Shown: positions 19,801 to 26,996 of the stretch, piece after piece
How the letters are laid out: every line of letters begins with the position of its first letter
Position numbering within the stretch: the first letter of the stretch is position 1
Assembly: GCA_023667345.1 (NCBI GenBank)
Contig: JAMPAF010000005.1
Coordinates: forward strand, 1-64,000
Direction of reading: 5' to 3'
Length of the DNA stretch: 64,000 nucleotides
Source: Clostridiales bacterium
Lineage (GTDB): Bacteria; Bacillota; Clostridia; Christensenellales; Borkfalkiaceae
Position numbers and translations under genes: made by a program
The notes under the pieces: model-generated
What the model was told of the DNA's origin: nothing
The model's database searches: none
The model's input: only the letters and a program-made list of their open reading frames with translations

Positions 19801-19826
19801 CTACCACACCCCGCCATATTACGCAA
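19798..19826 (-). promoter_or_regulatory. SigA-type extended -10 promoter of the nine-gene operon
   Basis: On the minus strand TTGCGT (19826-19821), a 17-nt spacer and TAGAAT (19803-19798) preceded by TG-N make an extended -10 promoter. Transcription would begin near 19791, about 25 nt before the chosen ATG at 19766. No other convincing promoter was seen inside the operon, where gaps are 27 nt or less. Confidence 0.7.
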
Positions 19827-19949
19827 GAGAAAAAAATTGTAAATTCTGCATATTTCCCCTATATTTTACAGCCGCGTGCCGCCGCGGGCAAGTCCTTTAA
19901 TTGCTGACGCGTAAGCTACACTCGCGTCGGTTACAGTAACCCCCTACCA

Positions 19950-20143
19950 GTCATTATGAGGAGTAAACGGCACAACAAAGTATGTTGAAACGTTTAGGCA
20001 TTTACCGTTTACGACGTAATAATCTTTTTGCGCGCCTCGAAGAGGTATTCTCGCGCAAAATAAACCTTGCCGCATTAAAACGCTATTTAAGGCGATACTC
20101 CCATGCGGCTATCGCCTGGATTCTTCACTACGTTCAGAATGAC
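19950..20143. repeat. Dispersed two-hairpin repeat, copy 1 (GTCATT...AATGAC)
   Basis: This copy begins GTCATT and reaches AATGAC at 20138-20143. It contains stem 1, GTAAACGG (19963-19970) pairing with CCGTTTAC (20005-20012), and stem 2, TTTTGCGCG (20026-20034) pairing with CGCGCAAAA (20052-20060). It fills the spacer between the dnaJ terminator and the promoter of the nine-gene operon. The rest of 19827-20271 holds no gene that I can support. Copies 2-4 are at 26490, 44453 and 58793. Confidence 0.75.
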
Positions 20144-20271
20144 AGTGTGAAGAGAGCATTTAGAAAAGATTTCTCGACTACGCTACTTCGTGCCGTTGCA
20201 AGCAACGGGGCGAAATGACGCCTAACGGCGGGGCGAAATAACTACTCCCATATACTCGCAATAATATAAAA

Positions 20272-20294
20272 GCCGCGCGATTTTATCGCGCGGC
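20272..20294 (-). terminator. Intrinsic terminator after dnaJ
   Basis: A 10-bp GC-rich stem GCCGCGCGAT/ATCGCGCGGC with a 3-nt loop is followed on the minus strand by TTTTATATTATT. It separates the chaperone operon from the nine-gene operon downstream. Confidence 0.8.
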
Positions 20295-20345
20295 ATAACT
20301 TTTACCTTCATTCTTAATTCCGAATTCCTAATTCCTAATTATCTC

Positions 20346-21485
20346 TCACTGTTTTTCCACTTTAACGCCGTACATAGAAGATACGTCGGAAGAAAATTTC
20401 TGCATATTGTAGCACGATTTTAACTGCACGCTCTCCTCGAAATCGTCAATCTTTTTGACCTGCTCGCGGGAAAGCTTCGCGGGAATATCTATTTCCACCG
20501 TGACGAACAGACTGCCCGTGCCGTTGACCGTTTTAACCCCCTTGCCGCGCAGTGAAAAGCGCGTGCCGCTCGCCGTGCCAGCGGGGATAGCGAGCTCGAC
20601 CATATCGTCGACGGCGGGCACCTTTATCTTGCCGCCCACGCACGCCGTGCGGTAGCTTATGGGCACAGTAACGAACAGGTCCTTATCCTTGCGCACAAGC
20701 AGTTTGTGCGGCTCTATGCGGAAGTAAACGTACAAATCGCCGCACTCGCCCCCGTTCGCCGAAGCCTGACCGTAGCCGCGCTTTCTTAAAGAGCTGTCGC
20801 TGTCGACGCCAGCGGGAATATTGATTGTAAACGAGGTCTGCTTTCTCGTATAGCCGACGCCCTTGCAGTCGGGACAGCGGTCGGTAATTTTTTTGCCCGT
20901 GCCGTTGCAGTCGGGGCACGCGCCGACCTGAATAGTGCGCCCGAAAATGGTGTCTTGCTGGTATTTGACCCTGCCCGAACCGCCGCACTTTGAACACGTA
21001 GTAAACGCCGTGCCGTTCTTTGCGCCCGTGCCCGAGCACGATTTGCACGGCTCGTTGCGGAAATAACTAATCTCTTTCGAACAGCCCTTAATAGCGTCGA
21101 GGAAGGAAAGACGAACCGTCTGCTCGATATCCGCACCGCGCGAACGCTGGGGCGCGCTCCTTGCTCCGCCGAAACCGCCGAAGCCGCCGAACATGGACGA
21201 GATTATGTCCTCGAAACCGCCCATACCGCCGGCGCCGCCCATTCCGCCCATACCCCCCATGCCGGGGTGTTCGAGCTCGAAATCGTATTGCTTGCGCTTG
21301 TTCTCGTCCGAAAGAGTTTCGTTAGCCTCGTTAATCTCCTTGAACTTTTCCGCCGCCGTCGCGTCTCCCGGGTGAAAGTCGGGGTGGTACTGCTTTGCAA
21401 GCTTGCGGTAAGCCGACTTTATCTGGTCGGGCGTGGCGTCCTTGGAAACGCCGAGGATATCGTAGTAGTTCTTTTTGTCTGCCAT
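20346..21485 (-). CDS. dnaJ: Chaperone protein DnaJ
   Basis: A 379-aa type I Hsp40 that stimulates DnaK ATPase and delivers unfolded proteins. The J-domain starts MADKKNYYDILG and contains the HPD motif (QYHPDFHPGD). A Gly/Phe-rich linker (GGMGGMGG, GGFGGFGG) follows, then a zinc domain with four CxxCxG-type repeats (CKSCSGTG, CSKCGGSG, CPDCNGTG, CPDCKGVG), then the C-terminal substrate domain. The start at 21485 has a GGAGAA ribosome site and begins the canonical N-terminus; in-frame upstream codons were rejected. It is the third gene of grpE-dnaK-dnaJ, separated from dnaK by a 324-bp spacer that holds a repeat (21656-21776). Confidence 0.97.
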   Translation of the reverse strand: MADKKNYYDILGVSKDATPDQIKSAYRKLAKQYHPDFHPGDATAAEKFKEINEANETLSDENKRKQYDFELEHPGMGGMGGMGGAGGMGGFEDIISSMFGGFGGFGGARSAPQRSRGADIEQTVRLSFLDAIKGCSKEISYFRNEPCKSCSGTGAKNGTAFTTCSKCGGSGRVKYQQDTIFGRTIQVGACPDCNGTGKKITDRCPDCKGVGYTRKQTSFTINIPAGVDSDSSLRKRGYGQASANGGECGDLYVYFRIEPHKLLVRKDKDLFVTVPISYRTACVGGKIKVPAVDDMVELAIPAGTASGTRFSLRGKGVKTVNGTGSLFVTVEIDIPAKLSREQVKKIDDFEESVQLKSCYNMQKFSSDVSSMYGVKVEKQ

Positions 21486-21809
21486 TTCGGAATTCTCCGT
21501 ATGTATTTTTTGCGTTATTTGCGGCATATGTGCGGGGCAATTGCAATTTTACCCTCTTTTTATACCGCTTACAGCGCACGCCTTAGGCGCGCGCTGTAAC
21601 AGCCTGATTTTAGTTAATTCGCAATGTGAAATTGCGGTAGAAATTGATTAATCATACCCCCCTCAGTTGCTACGCAACAGCTCCCCCCTCTTTAAAGAAG
21701 GGTGAGCCTTGTTCGCGCAACCCGAGGCTTACCCCTTTTTAAGGGGGAAGCTCCCGCTTTGCGGGTGATGGGGGTTACAATTCTTAATTCTACATTCTTA
21801 ATTCTTAAT
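21486..21809. other. Spacer between dnaK and dnaJ, repeat-filled
   Basis: No gene is supported here. The spacer contains the 121-bp C/G-rich palindromic element at 21656-21776 (sister copy at 26828-26954) and a heptad AT tract at about 21779-21811. Its stem-loops could set the dnaJ:dnaK transcript ratio by partial termination (inference). Confidence 0.6.
21656..21776. repeat. C/G-rich palindromic element, copy 1
   Basis: It starts ACCCCCCTCAG and ends TGATGGGGGTT. Internal blocks CTCCCCCCTCTTTAAAGAAG and CCCTTTTTAAGGGGGA are shared almost base for base with 26828-26954. It lies between dnaK and dnaJ. Confidence 0.7.
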
Positions 21810-23600
21810 TTACTTGTGCTGGTTGAACTCGGTGTCGTCGGGGTTTCCGCCGTTATTCTGCGCGCCCTGCGCCTGCTGGTACATCTTCGCAATTACGGGC
21901 TGAACGTCGGCGGTAAGTTTTTCGTAAGCCGCCTTTATCCTCTCGTTGTCGCCGCTGTCAAGCTCGGTCTTTGCGCTCGCACAAGCGTCCTCCACCGTCT
22001 TTTTATCCTCGTCGGAAAGCTTGTCGCCCGCCTCTTTAACCGTCTTTTGCAGGCTGTCTATCATGCCTTCGAGATTGTTTTTGTTGTCAATCTCTTCCTT
22101 GCGCTTTTTGTCCTCTTCGGCATATCTCTCCGCGTCCTTGACAGCCTTGTCAATCTCGTCCTCGGAAAGGTTGGTCGAAGCGGTAATGGTAATGTTCTGG
22201 CTCTTGCCCGTGCCCAAATCCTTCGCCGTAACGTTGACTATGCCGTTCGCGTCGACGTCGAACGTGACCTCTATCTGGGGCACGCCGCGGGGTGCGGGAG
22301 GAATGTCGTTTAACATAAACTTGCCGAGCGACTTGTTGTCGCGTGCAAACTTTCTTTCGCCCTGCAAAACGTTAATTTCAACGCCCGGTTGATTGTCCGC
22401 CGCCGTCGAGAACACCTGACTCTTCTTTACGGGGATAGTCGTGTTCCTCTCGATTAAAGGGGTGGAAACTCCGCCCAAAGTTTCGATGCCGAGGGTTAAG
22501 GGCATAACGTCGAGAAGAAGCACGTCCTTGACCTCGCCCGATAAAACGCCGCCCTGAATAGCCGCGCCGATTGCAACGCACTCGTCGGGGTTGATACCCT
22601 TGAAGGGCTCCTTGCCGCTCACCTTTTGTACCTTGTCGTAAACGGCGGGAATACGCGTGGAGCCGCCCACCATTATTACTTTGGAAATGTCGGAATAGGA
22701 AAGTCCCGCATCCGCCATAGCCTTTCTCATGGGCTCTACCGTCCTCTCTACGAGGTCGGCTGTCAGACTGTCGAATTTCTGCTTCGAAAGGTCGATATCG
22801 AGGTGCTGGGGCGCGCCGTCAACCACCGTAATGAAGGGCAGGTTGATATTGGTCGAGCTCATACCCGAAAGTTCGATTTTCGCCTTTTCCGCCGACTCTT
22901 TCAGCCTCTGCATAGCCATCTTGTCTTTCGAGAGGTCTACGCCCGTGTCGCGCTTGAAGGTTTCGACGAGGAAATCTATAATCTTGTTGTCGAAGTCGTC
23001 GCCGCCGAGGTGCGTGTCGCCGTTGGTCGCCAAAACCTCGAATACGCCGTCGCCGATTTCCAAAATCGAAACATCGAAAGTGCCGCCGCCCAAATCGTAA
23101 ATCATGACCTTCTGCGTGCCTTCCTGCTTGTCGAGCCCGTACGCAAGCGCCGCCGCCGTGGGCTCGTTTATGATACGAAGAACGTTAAGTCCCGCAATCT
23201 TGCCCGCGTCTTTGGTTGCTTGCCTCTGGCTGTCGTTGAAATAAGCGGGGCAGGTGATGACCGCGTCGGTCACCTTGCTTCCGATATAGCTTTCCGCGTC
23301 CGCTTTCAGTTTGGATAGAACCATAGCCGAAATTTCCTGCGGGGAATAGCCCTTTTCAATATTTACTTTGTACGCCTCGCCCATATGTCTCTTTATCGAG
23401 ATGACCGTCTTGTCGGGCTGAGCGACCGCCATACGCTTTGCCGCCTGCCCTACTATACGCGAGCCGTCCGCCTTGAAAGAAACGACCGACGGGGTCGTCC
23501 TCGAACCCTCGCTGTTGGCGATAACGACGGGTTCGCCGCCTTCCATAACCGCCACGCACGAGTTAGTCGTTCCCAAATCTATGCCTATTACCTTTCCCAT
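21810..23600 (-). CDS. dnaK: Molecular chaperone DnaK (Hsp70)
   Basis: A 596-aa standard Hsp70. The ATPase domain opens with [15 protein letters not shown], with the phosphate-2 motif [10 protein letters not shown] and the adenosine motif VGGSTRIP. The linker [15 protein letters not shown] leads to the substrate-binding domain, and a Gln/Asn/Gly-rich tail ends the protein. The ATG at 23600 was chosen: AAGGAG lies 10 nt upstream and it begins the canonical N-terminus, while the TTG 9 nt upstream is too near the ribosome site. It folds nascent and stress-damaged proteins in the cytosol with GrpE and DnaJ, encoded on either side. Full length, nothing unusual. Confidence 0.98.
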   Translation of the reverse strand: MGKVIGIDLGTTNSCVAVMEGGEPVVIANSEGSRTTPSVVSFKADGSRIVGQAAKRMAVAQPDKTVISIKRHMGEAYKVNIEKGYSPQEISAMVLSKLKADAESYIGSKVTDAVITCPAYFNDSQRQATKDAGKIAGLNVLRIINEPTAAALAYGLDKQEGTQKVMIYDLGGGTFDVSILEIGDGVFEVLATNGDTHLGGDDFDNKIIDFLVETFKRDTGVDLSKDKMAMQRLKESAEKAKIELSGMSSTNINLPFITVVDGAPQHLDIDLSKQKFDSLTADLVERTVEPMRKAMADAGLSYSDISKVIMVGGSTRIPAVYDKVQKVSGKEPFKGINPDECVAIGAAIQGGVLSGEVKDVLLLDVMPLTLGIETLGGVSTPLIERNTTIPVKKSQVFSTAADNQPGVEINVLQGERKFARDNKSLGKFMLNDIPPAPRGVPQIEVTFDVDANGIVNVTAKDLGTGKSQNITITASTNLSEDEIDKAVKDAERYAEEDKKRKEEIDNKNNLEGMIDSLQKTVKEAGDKLSDEDKKTVEDACASAKTELDSGDNERIKAAYEKLTADVQPVIAKMYQQAQGAQNNGGNPDDTEFNQHK

Positions 23601-23660
23601 AATATTCAAACTCCTTTTGTTGTGAGATACTTTTTTTAATTCGGAATTCGTAATTCTTAA

Positions 23661-24200
23661 TTATACCGTTACTGCCACTTGCGCAAAGCGTATAACCTTT
23701 CCCTCGCGCTTGTAGCCCTTTTTCAACACCGTTTTAACTACGTTCGCCTCTTCGCCGTCGCCTGCGGGCACGCTCATAACCGCCTCCGCAACGCTTTCGT
23801 CGAACTTGTCGCCCGCATAGAGCGGAATTTCTTCCACGCCGAGCGAGGAGAGAATGTTGTTGAAATTCTTTATAATCTTGTCAATTCCCGCCTTTGTCTT
23901 TTCGTCGGACGCTCCGTCATACGCATAGCCGAAGGTGTCGGCAACGGGCAACAGCTTTAAGATAGCCTCCGCCTTGCCGTCTTGATAGGCTTGCGCCGCC
24001 TGAACCTGCGTGCGCTTGCGGTAATTGTCGTACTCGGCGGAAACCGCGTACCACTTACGCTTGTACTCCTCCGCCGCGGCGAGCGCCTTTTCAAGCTCGG
24101 TCGGCTCCTTTTGAACCTCTTCGAACACCTCGGGTTTAACCTCGGGCTCCTCGTGCTTGCCCTCGTCGTTATTTAAATTTTTATCTTCCTTCTTCGACAT
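23661..24200 (-). CDS. grpE: Nucleotide exchange factor GrpE
   Basis: 179 aa. A Lys/Glu-rich N-terminal tail is followed by the dimerising coiled coil (LEKALAAAEEYKRKWYAVSAEYDNYRKRT) and a beta-wing domain. GrpE releases ADP from DnaK. It is the first gene of the operon, with the ATG at 24200 and AGGA about 10 nt upstream. There is no hrcA gene before it, and no CIRCE inverted repeat (TTAGCACTC-N9-GAGTGCTAA) in the 180 bp upstream, so heat-shock control is by other means. Confidence 0.95.
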   Translation of the reverse strand: MSKKEDKNLNNDEGKHEEPEVKPEVFEEVQKEPTELEKALAAAEEYKRKWYAVSAEYDNYRKRTQVQAAQAYQDGKAEAILKLLPVADTFGYAYDGASDEKTKAGIDKIIKNFNNILSSLGVEEIPLYAGDKFDESVAEAVMSVPAGDGEEANVVKTVLKKGYKREGKVIRFAQVAVTV

Positions 24201-24344
24201 TACGCTTAAATCCTGAAAATATTGTGTGATTTTTTTGTTTACAATATTTATATAACGCTACTTTGCCCGGCTTAAACATTTAAGTCACGATTTTTTTACA
24301 CAAAATTCGCATTTGAGTAAATTTGCCGCGCCTTTTCGCTTTGC

Positions 24345-24373
24345 TTGACGGCAGAAATAAAAGGCTGTATAAT
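24345..24373 (+). promoter_or_regulatory. SigA promoter of the phosphatase gene
   Basis: TTGACG (24345-24350), a 17-nt spacer and consensus TATAAT (24368-24373). The expected start site falls at about 24380, on the A of the start codon, implying a leaderless mRNA. Confidence 0.75.
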
Positions 24374-24379
24374 AAAGTT

Positions 24380-25186
24380 ATGCACGTACATATCAAACGA
24401 CTGCCGCTTAAAAAACTGTTTAACACGCGCGACCTCGGGGGGATTCCCACAGAGGACGGGCGCGTTATTAAGCACGGAAAATTACTGCGCAGCGGCAAAC
24501 TCTATAAAATTCCCGCAAAGACGGTTGAAGCGCTTAAAGGTTACGGCGTTACTACCGTAATTGATTTGCGCATTTTTACCGAGCAGGAAGAGGACCCCGA
24601 CACGCTGTGGGAGGGCGTAAAATACGTGCATCTGCCCGTCCTTTGCACGGCAACTCCGGGAATCACGCGCGAACGCTCGATGAAACACACCATGGTAATA
24701 GAGAGCAAGCGCATAAAGACGGAGTTCGGCACGGCGGACAACTATATGGCGGAAATGTACTGCGCCGTGCTTTTGAACGAGGAGCCGCAAGAGCTTTTAA
24801 AAAAGGCTTTGCGCCTTATTATCGAAAACGACGGCTGCATTTTATGGCATTGCAGCGGCGGCAAGGACAGGGCGGGCATTTTGGCAATGCTCGTCGAAAG
24901 CCTTTTGGGCGTGAGCGAAGAGATTATCGTCGACGATTACATAGCCTCCCACCGCTTTCAGAGGGCAAGATTTTTCTGGAACAGAGCGGGGCTTGTCATT
25001 GCGCCGTGCTCGCTCAGGCTTAAAAAGATACTGTTCGGAATGATGGCGGCAAAGCCGCAATATCTGACGGTTGCAATGGACAGAGTTAAGGAAAAGTACG
25101 GAAGCTTAGTCGGTTACTGCAAAGAGGTTTTGGGCGTCACCGACGACGATATCGCGCTTATGAAAGAAAAATATTTGGAGAATTAA
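24380..25186 (+). CDS. Tyrosine-type protein phosphatase (Y_phosphatase3-like)
   Basis: 268 aa. NTRDLGG at 15-21 and LLRSGKLYK (about 35-43) are typical of the bacterial tyrosine/serine phosphatase family with a Cys-loop. The active-site loop HCSGGKDRAG (157-166) gives the CX5R signature with C158 as nucleophile and R164 binding phosphate. It may act on phosphoproteins or phosphoinositide-like substrates; the substrate is unknown. The start at 24380 is preferred to the TTG at 24323, which lies upstream of the promoter. No Shine-Dalgarno sequence precedes it, in keeping with a leaderless message. A hypothetical gene follows 2 nt after the stop. Confidence 0.9.
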   Translation: MHVHIKRLPLKKLFNTRDLGGIPTEDGRVIKHGKLLRSGKLYKIPAKTVEALKGYGVTTVIDLRIFTEQEEDPDTLWEGVKYVHLPVLCTATPGITRERSMKHTMVIESKRIKTEFGTADNYMAEMYCAVLLNEEPQELLKKALRLIIENDGCILWHCSGGKDRAGILAMLVESLLGVSEEIIVDDYIASHRFQRARFFWNRAGLVIAPCSLRLKKILFGMMAAKPQYLTVAMDRVKEKYGSLVGYCKEVLGVTDDDIALMKEKYLEN

Positions 25187-25188
25187 TT

Positions 25189-26325
25189 ATGTCGCCTTTC
25201 AAACAGATTACGGACGGAATTGTGAACGCCGCCGATTACCATGAAAAATCGGGCTTGGCGCAATACCTTTGCTCGGTTTTGGAAAATCTCAAAAAGCCCG
25301 TTGACGCGCAGGACGCCGCCTTTTTAAGGGGATTTGCGATAACCGAAATGCAATATCTTCTTACCGCTATTCCGAAAGCGGAAAGTTATAAGGAAAAGGA
25401 CGAAATCTTCGCCTACGAAAACGCTCTTTTGGGCATATTTTCGCTGGGAGGCAAGACGATGGAAAACGTCGCCGCAGAGCACAGGGAAACGATTAAGCAG
25501 GTAATATCCCTCGTCGAAAAGGAGCGCGTACTCGAAAACGCAATCGACGAAATGTTTAAACTTTCCAAAATCGAAAAGGGCGATGTAGAAAAAGTTCTGG
25601 CAATCGTAAAGCCGATTACCGACGAATACCGCCGCGGACTTTTATATCAGGGACTGCACTTTCACAAGGATGAATTTAATAAGCTTACCGCCGAAGCGAA
25701 GAGTGCGCTCGCCGAATTTACCGCCGACGATATGCAAAGACTGATAGCGGGCGCGGACGACGAAGAAAAGGCTAAAAGCTTAGAGTTTGCCGCAGACGCC
25801 TGCAAACACTACGCCGACGGCAATGTCTTGGACACGCTTGAAAAAACGATGGCGTTAAATTGCGACAACGTGCGCTACTACGCCGCCGAAACGCTTCTTC
25901 AAAACGGCAGGGAAATTCCCGCCGCCGCGATAAACGGAATTGCGGCAAATTTAGAATATGCGGAGCTTTTGTACGGACTTTTGCAAAGATACGGCAAAAC
26001 CGCGCTGTTCCCCGCAGAATATTCCTCACCCGAATACCTCGCAAAGAGCGATTTGGTGCATTGGCTGACCTACCCCACCGAGCTCGGCAAACAACCCGAC
26101 GAAATAGAATTTTTGGGTCAGGCGAAAGTACATAAGGAAAATTATTACATATTCAAATACAAATCGGAAAGTGAAACGTTGGACGACGAGACCCGCGGCG
26201 AATGGCTTATCGGCTGGTCGGGCGACAGTGGCGGCACTTTCAGCAACTTCGACAGGCTTTCCGACTACGAGAAAAAGACCCCGAAAAAAACTTTAAAACA
26301 TATAGTTAAAAAACTTCTGAAATAA
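25189..26325 (+). CDS. Hypothetical protein, helical N-terminus
   Basis: 378 aa and not recognised. The first 280 residues are helical, with HEAT-like alternation of short helices (for example DNVRYYAAETLLQNGREIP). The last 90 residues (from about 285) look like a separate alpha/beta domain with YYIFKYKSESE, then GEWLIGWSGDSGGTFSNFDR. No signal peptide or TM segment. The ATG is 2 nt after the phosphatase stop, with GGAGAA upstream, so the two are co-transcribed and probably functionally linked. A strong stem-loop follows at 26396-26421. Confidence 0.8.
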   Translation: MSPFKQITDGIVNAADYHEKSGLAQYLCSVLENLKKPVDAQDAAFLRGFAITEMQYLLTAIPKAESYKEKDEIFAYENALLGIFSLGGKTMENVAAEHRETIKQVISLVEKERVLENAIDEMFKLSKIEKGDVEKVLAIVKPITDEYRRGLLYQGLHFHKDEFNKLTAEAKSALAEFTADDMQRLIAGADDEEKAKSLEFAADACKHYADGNVLDTLEKTMALNCDNVRYYAAETLLQNGREIPAAAINGIAANLEYAELLYGLLQRYGKTALFPAEYSSPEYLAKSDLVHWLTYPTELGKQPDEIEFLGQAKVHKENYYIFKYKSESETLDDETRGEWLIGWSGDSGGTFSNFDRLSDYEKKTPKKTLKHIVKKLLK

Positions 26326-26395
26326 CGGGCGTGTCGCCCCGCCAAGCCCTTTAACTGCTTTGATTTAAAAAAAACTTATCGCAACAAAACATAAT

Positions 26396-26421
26396 CCCGC
26401 GCGGCATTTTTGCCGCGCGGG
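26396..26421. terminator. Strong stem-loop after the phosphatase operon
   Basis: An 11-bp stem CCCGCGCGGCA/TGCCGCGCGGG with a TTTT loop lies 70 bp after the stop codon. The following plus-strand sequence (GTAAATTATTT) has only a weak U-run, so efficiency is uncertain. Confidence 0.55.
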
Positions 26422-26489
26422 GTAAATTATTTAAATAGTTATTGCCCCACGCTTACACTACACAAAGTTGAGAAAGTGGCACCCTGTCC

Positions 26490-26732
26490 GTCATTCTGAG
26501 CGGAGAGCGGTACAAGAAAAGTAAGTTGAAATAATAAAGCTTTCCCGCTTACAGTCGAAGAATCTTTTTGCGCGACCTCGAAGAAGTATTCTCGCGCAAA
26601 ACTAACCTTGCCGCATTACAACGCTATTTGAGGTGAAACTCCCGCAAACTCCGTAATTCTGGATTGCCACGGCACATTGCGCCTACTGCGCTTCGCTCCG
26701 TGCGGCTGCCTGCGGCAGACGGACGCAATGAC
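26490..26732. repeat. Dispersed two-hairpin repeat, copy 2
   Basis: Begins GTCATT (26490) and ends AATGAC (26727-26732). Stem 2, TTTTGCGCG (26566-26574) with CGCGCAAAA (26593-26601), is conserved. Stem 1 is reduced to AGCGG/CCGCT. It continues with CTGGATTGCC, as copy 4 does. Confidence 0.7.
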
Positions 26733-26827
26733 GGGTACCAAGCCCTCGCCTTCCACTTTGAAGGGGAAGGTGGCGCCGTAGGCGTCGGAAGGTAATTTTA
26801 ATGTAAAATGTAGAATTCAGAATTGTA

Positions 26828-26954
26828 TACCCCCCTCAGTCACCGTTGGTGACAGCTCCCCCCTCTTTAAAGAAGGGTGAGCCTTGCCTTAGTGCAACCC
26901 AAAGGCATACCCCTTTTTAAGGGGGAGGCTCCCGCTTTGCGGGTGGTGGGGGTT
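26828..26954. repeat. C/G-rich palindromic element, copy 2
   Basis: Sister of 21656-21776 in the same orientation, with the same internal blocks and near-identical ends. It lies just past the 3' end of glmS. Confidence 0.7.
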
Positions 26955-26996
26955 ATCATTCTTAATTCTTAATTCTTAATTCTGTATTCACCCTGC

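Larger units (their letters stand above)
26326..26996. other. 671-bp gene-free spacer packed with repeats
   Basis: From left to right: terminator hairpin (26396-26421), two-hairpin repeat copy 2 (26490-26732), a CCTTCCAC/GGGGAAGG module (about 26756-26800), C/G-rich element copy 2 (26828-26954) and a heptad tract (26958-26990). No open frame there looks like a gene. Confidence 0.7.

Noticed and set aside
19982..20218. A 78-codon frame in the spacer before the nine-gene operon
   Set aside because: It is read through the dispersed two-hairpin repeat and has no ribosome site.
24201..24340. CIRCE or SigB-type heat-shock element before grpE
   Set aside because: No GAGTGCTAA-type inverted repeat was found. 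A TATAAA-like -10 exists but its -35 is poor, so no promoter is called.
24323..24379. Longer start (TTG) for the tyrosine phosphatase
   Set aside because: It lies upstream of the consensus promoter and encodes no conserved residues.
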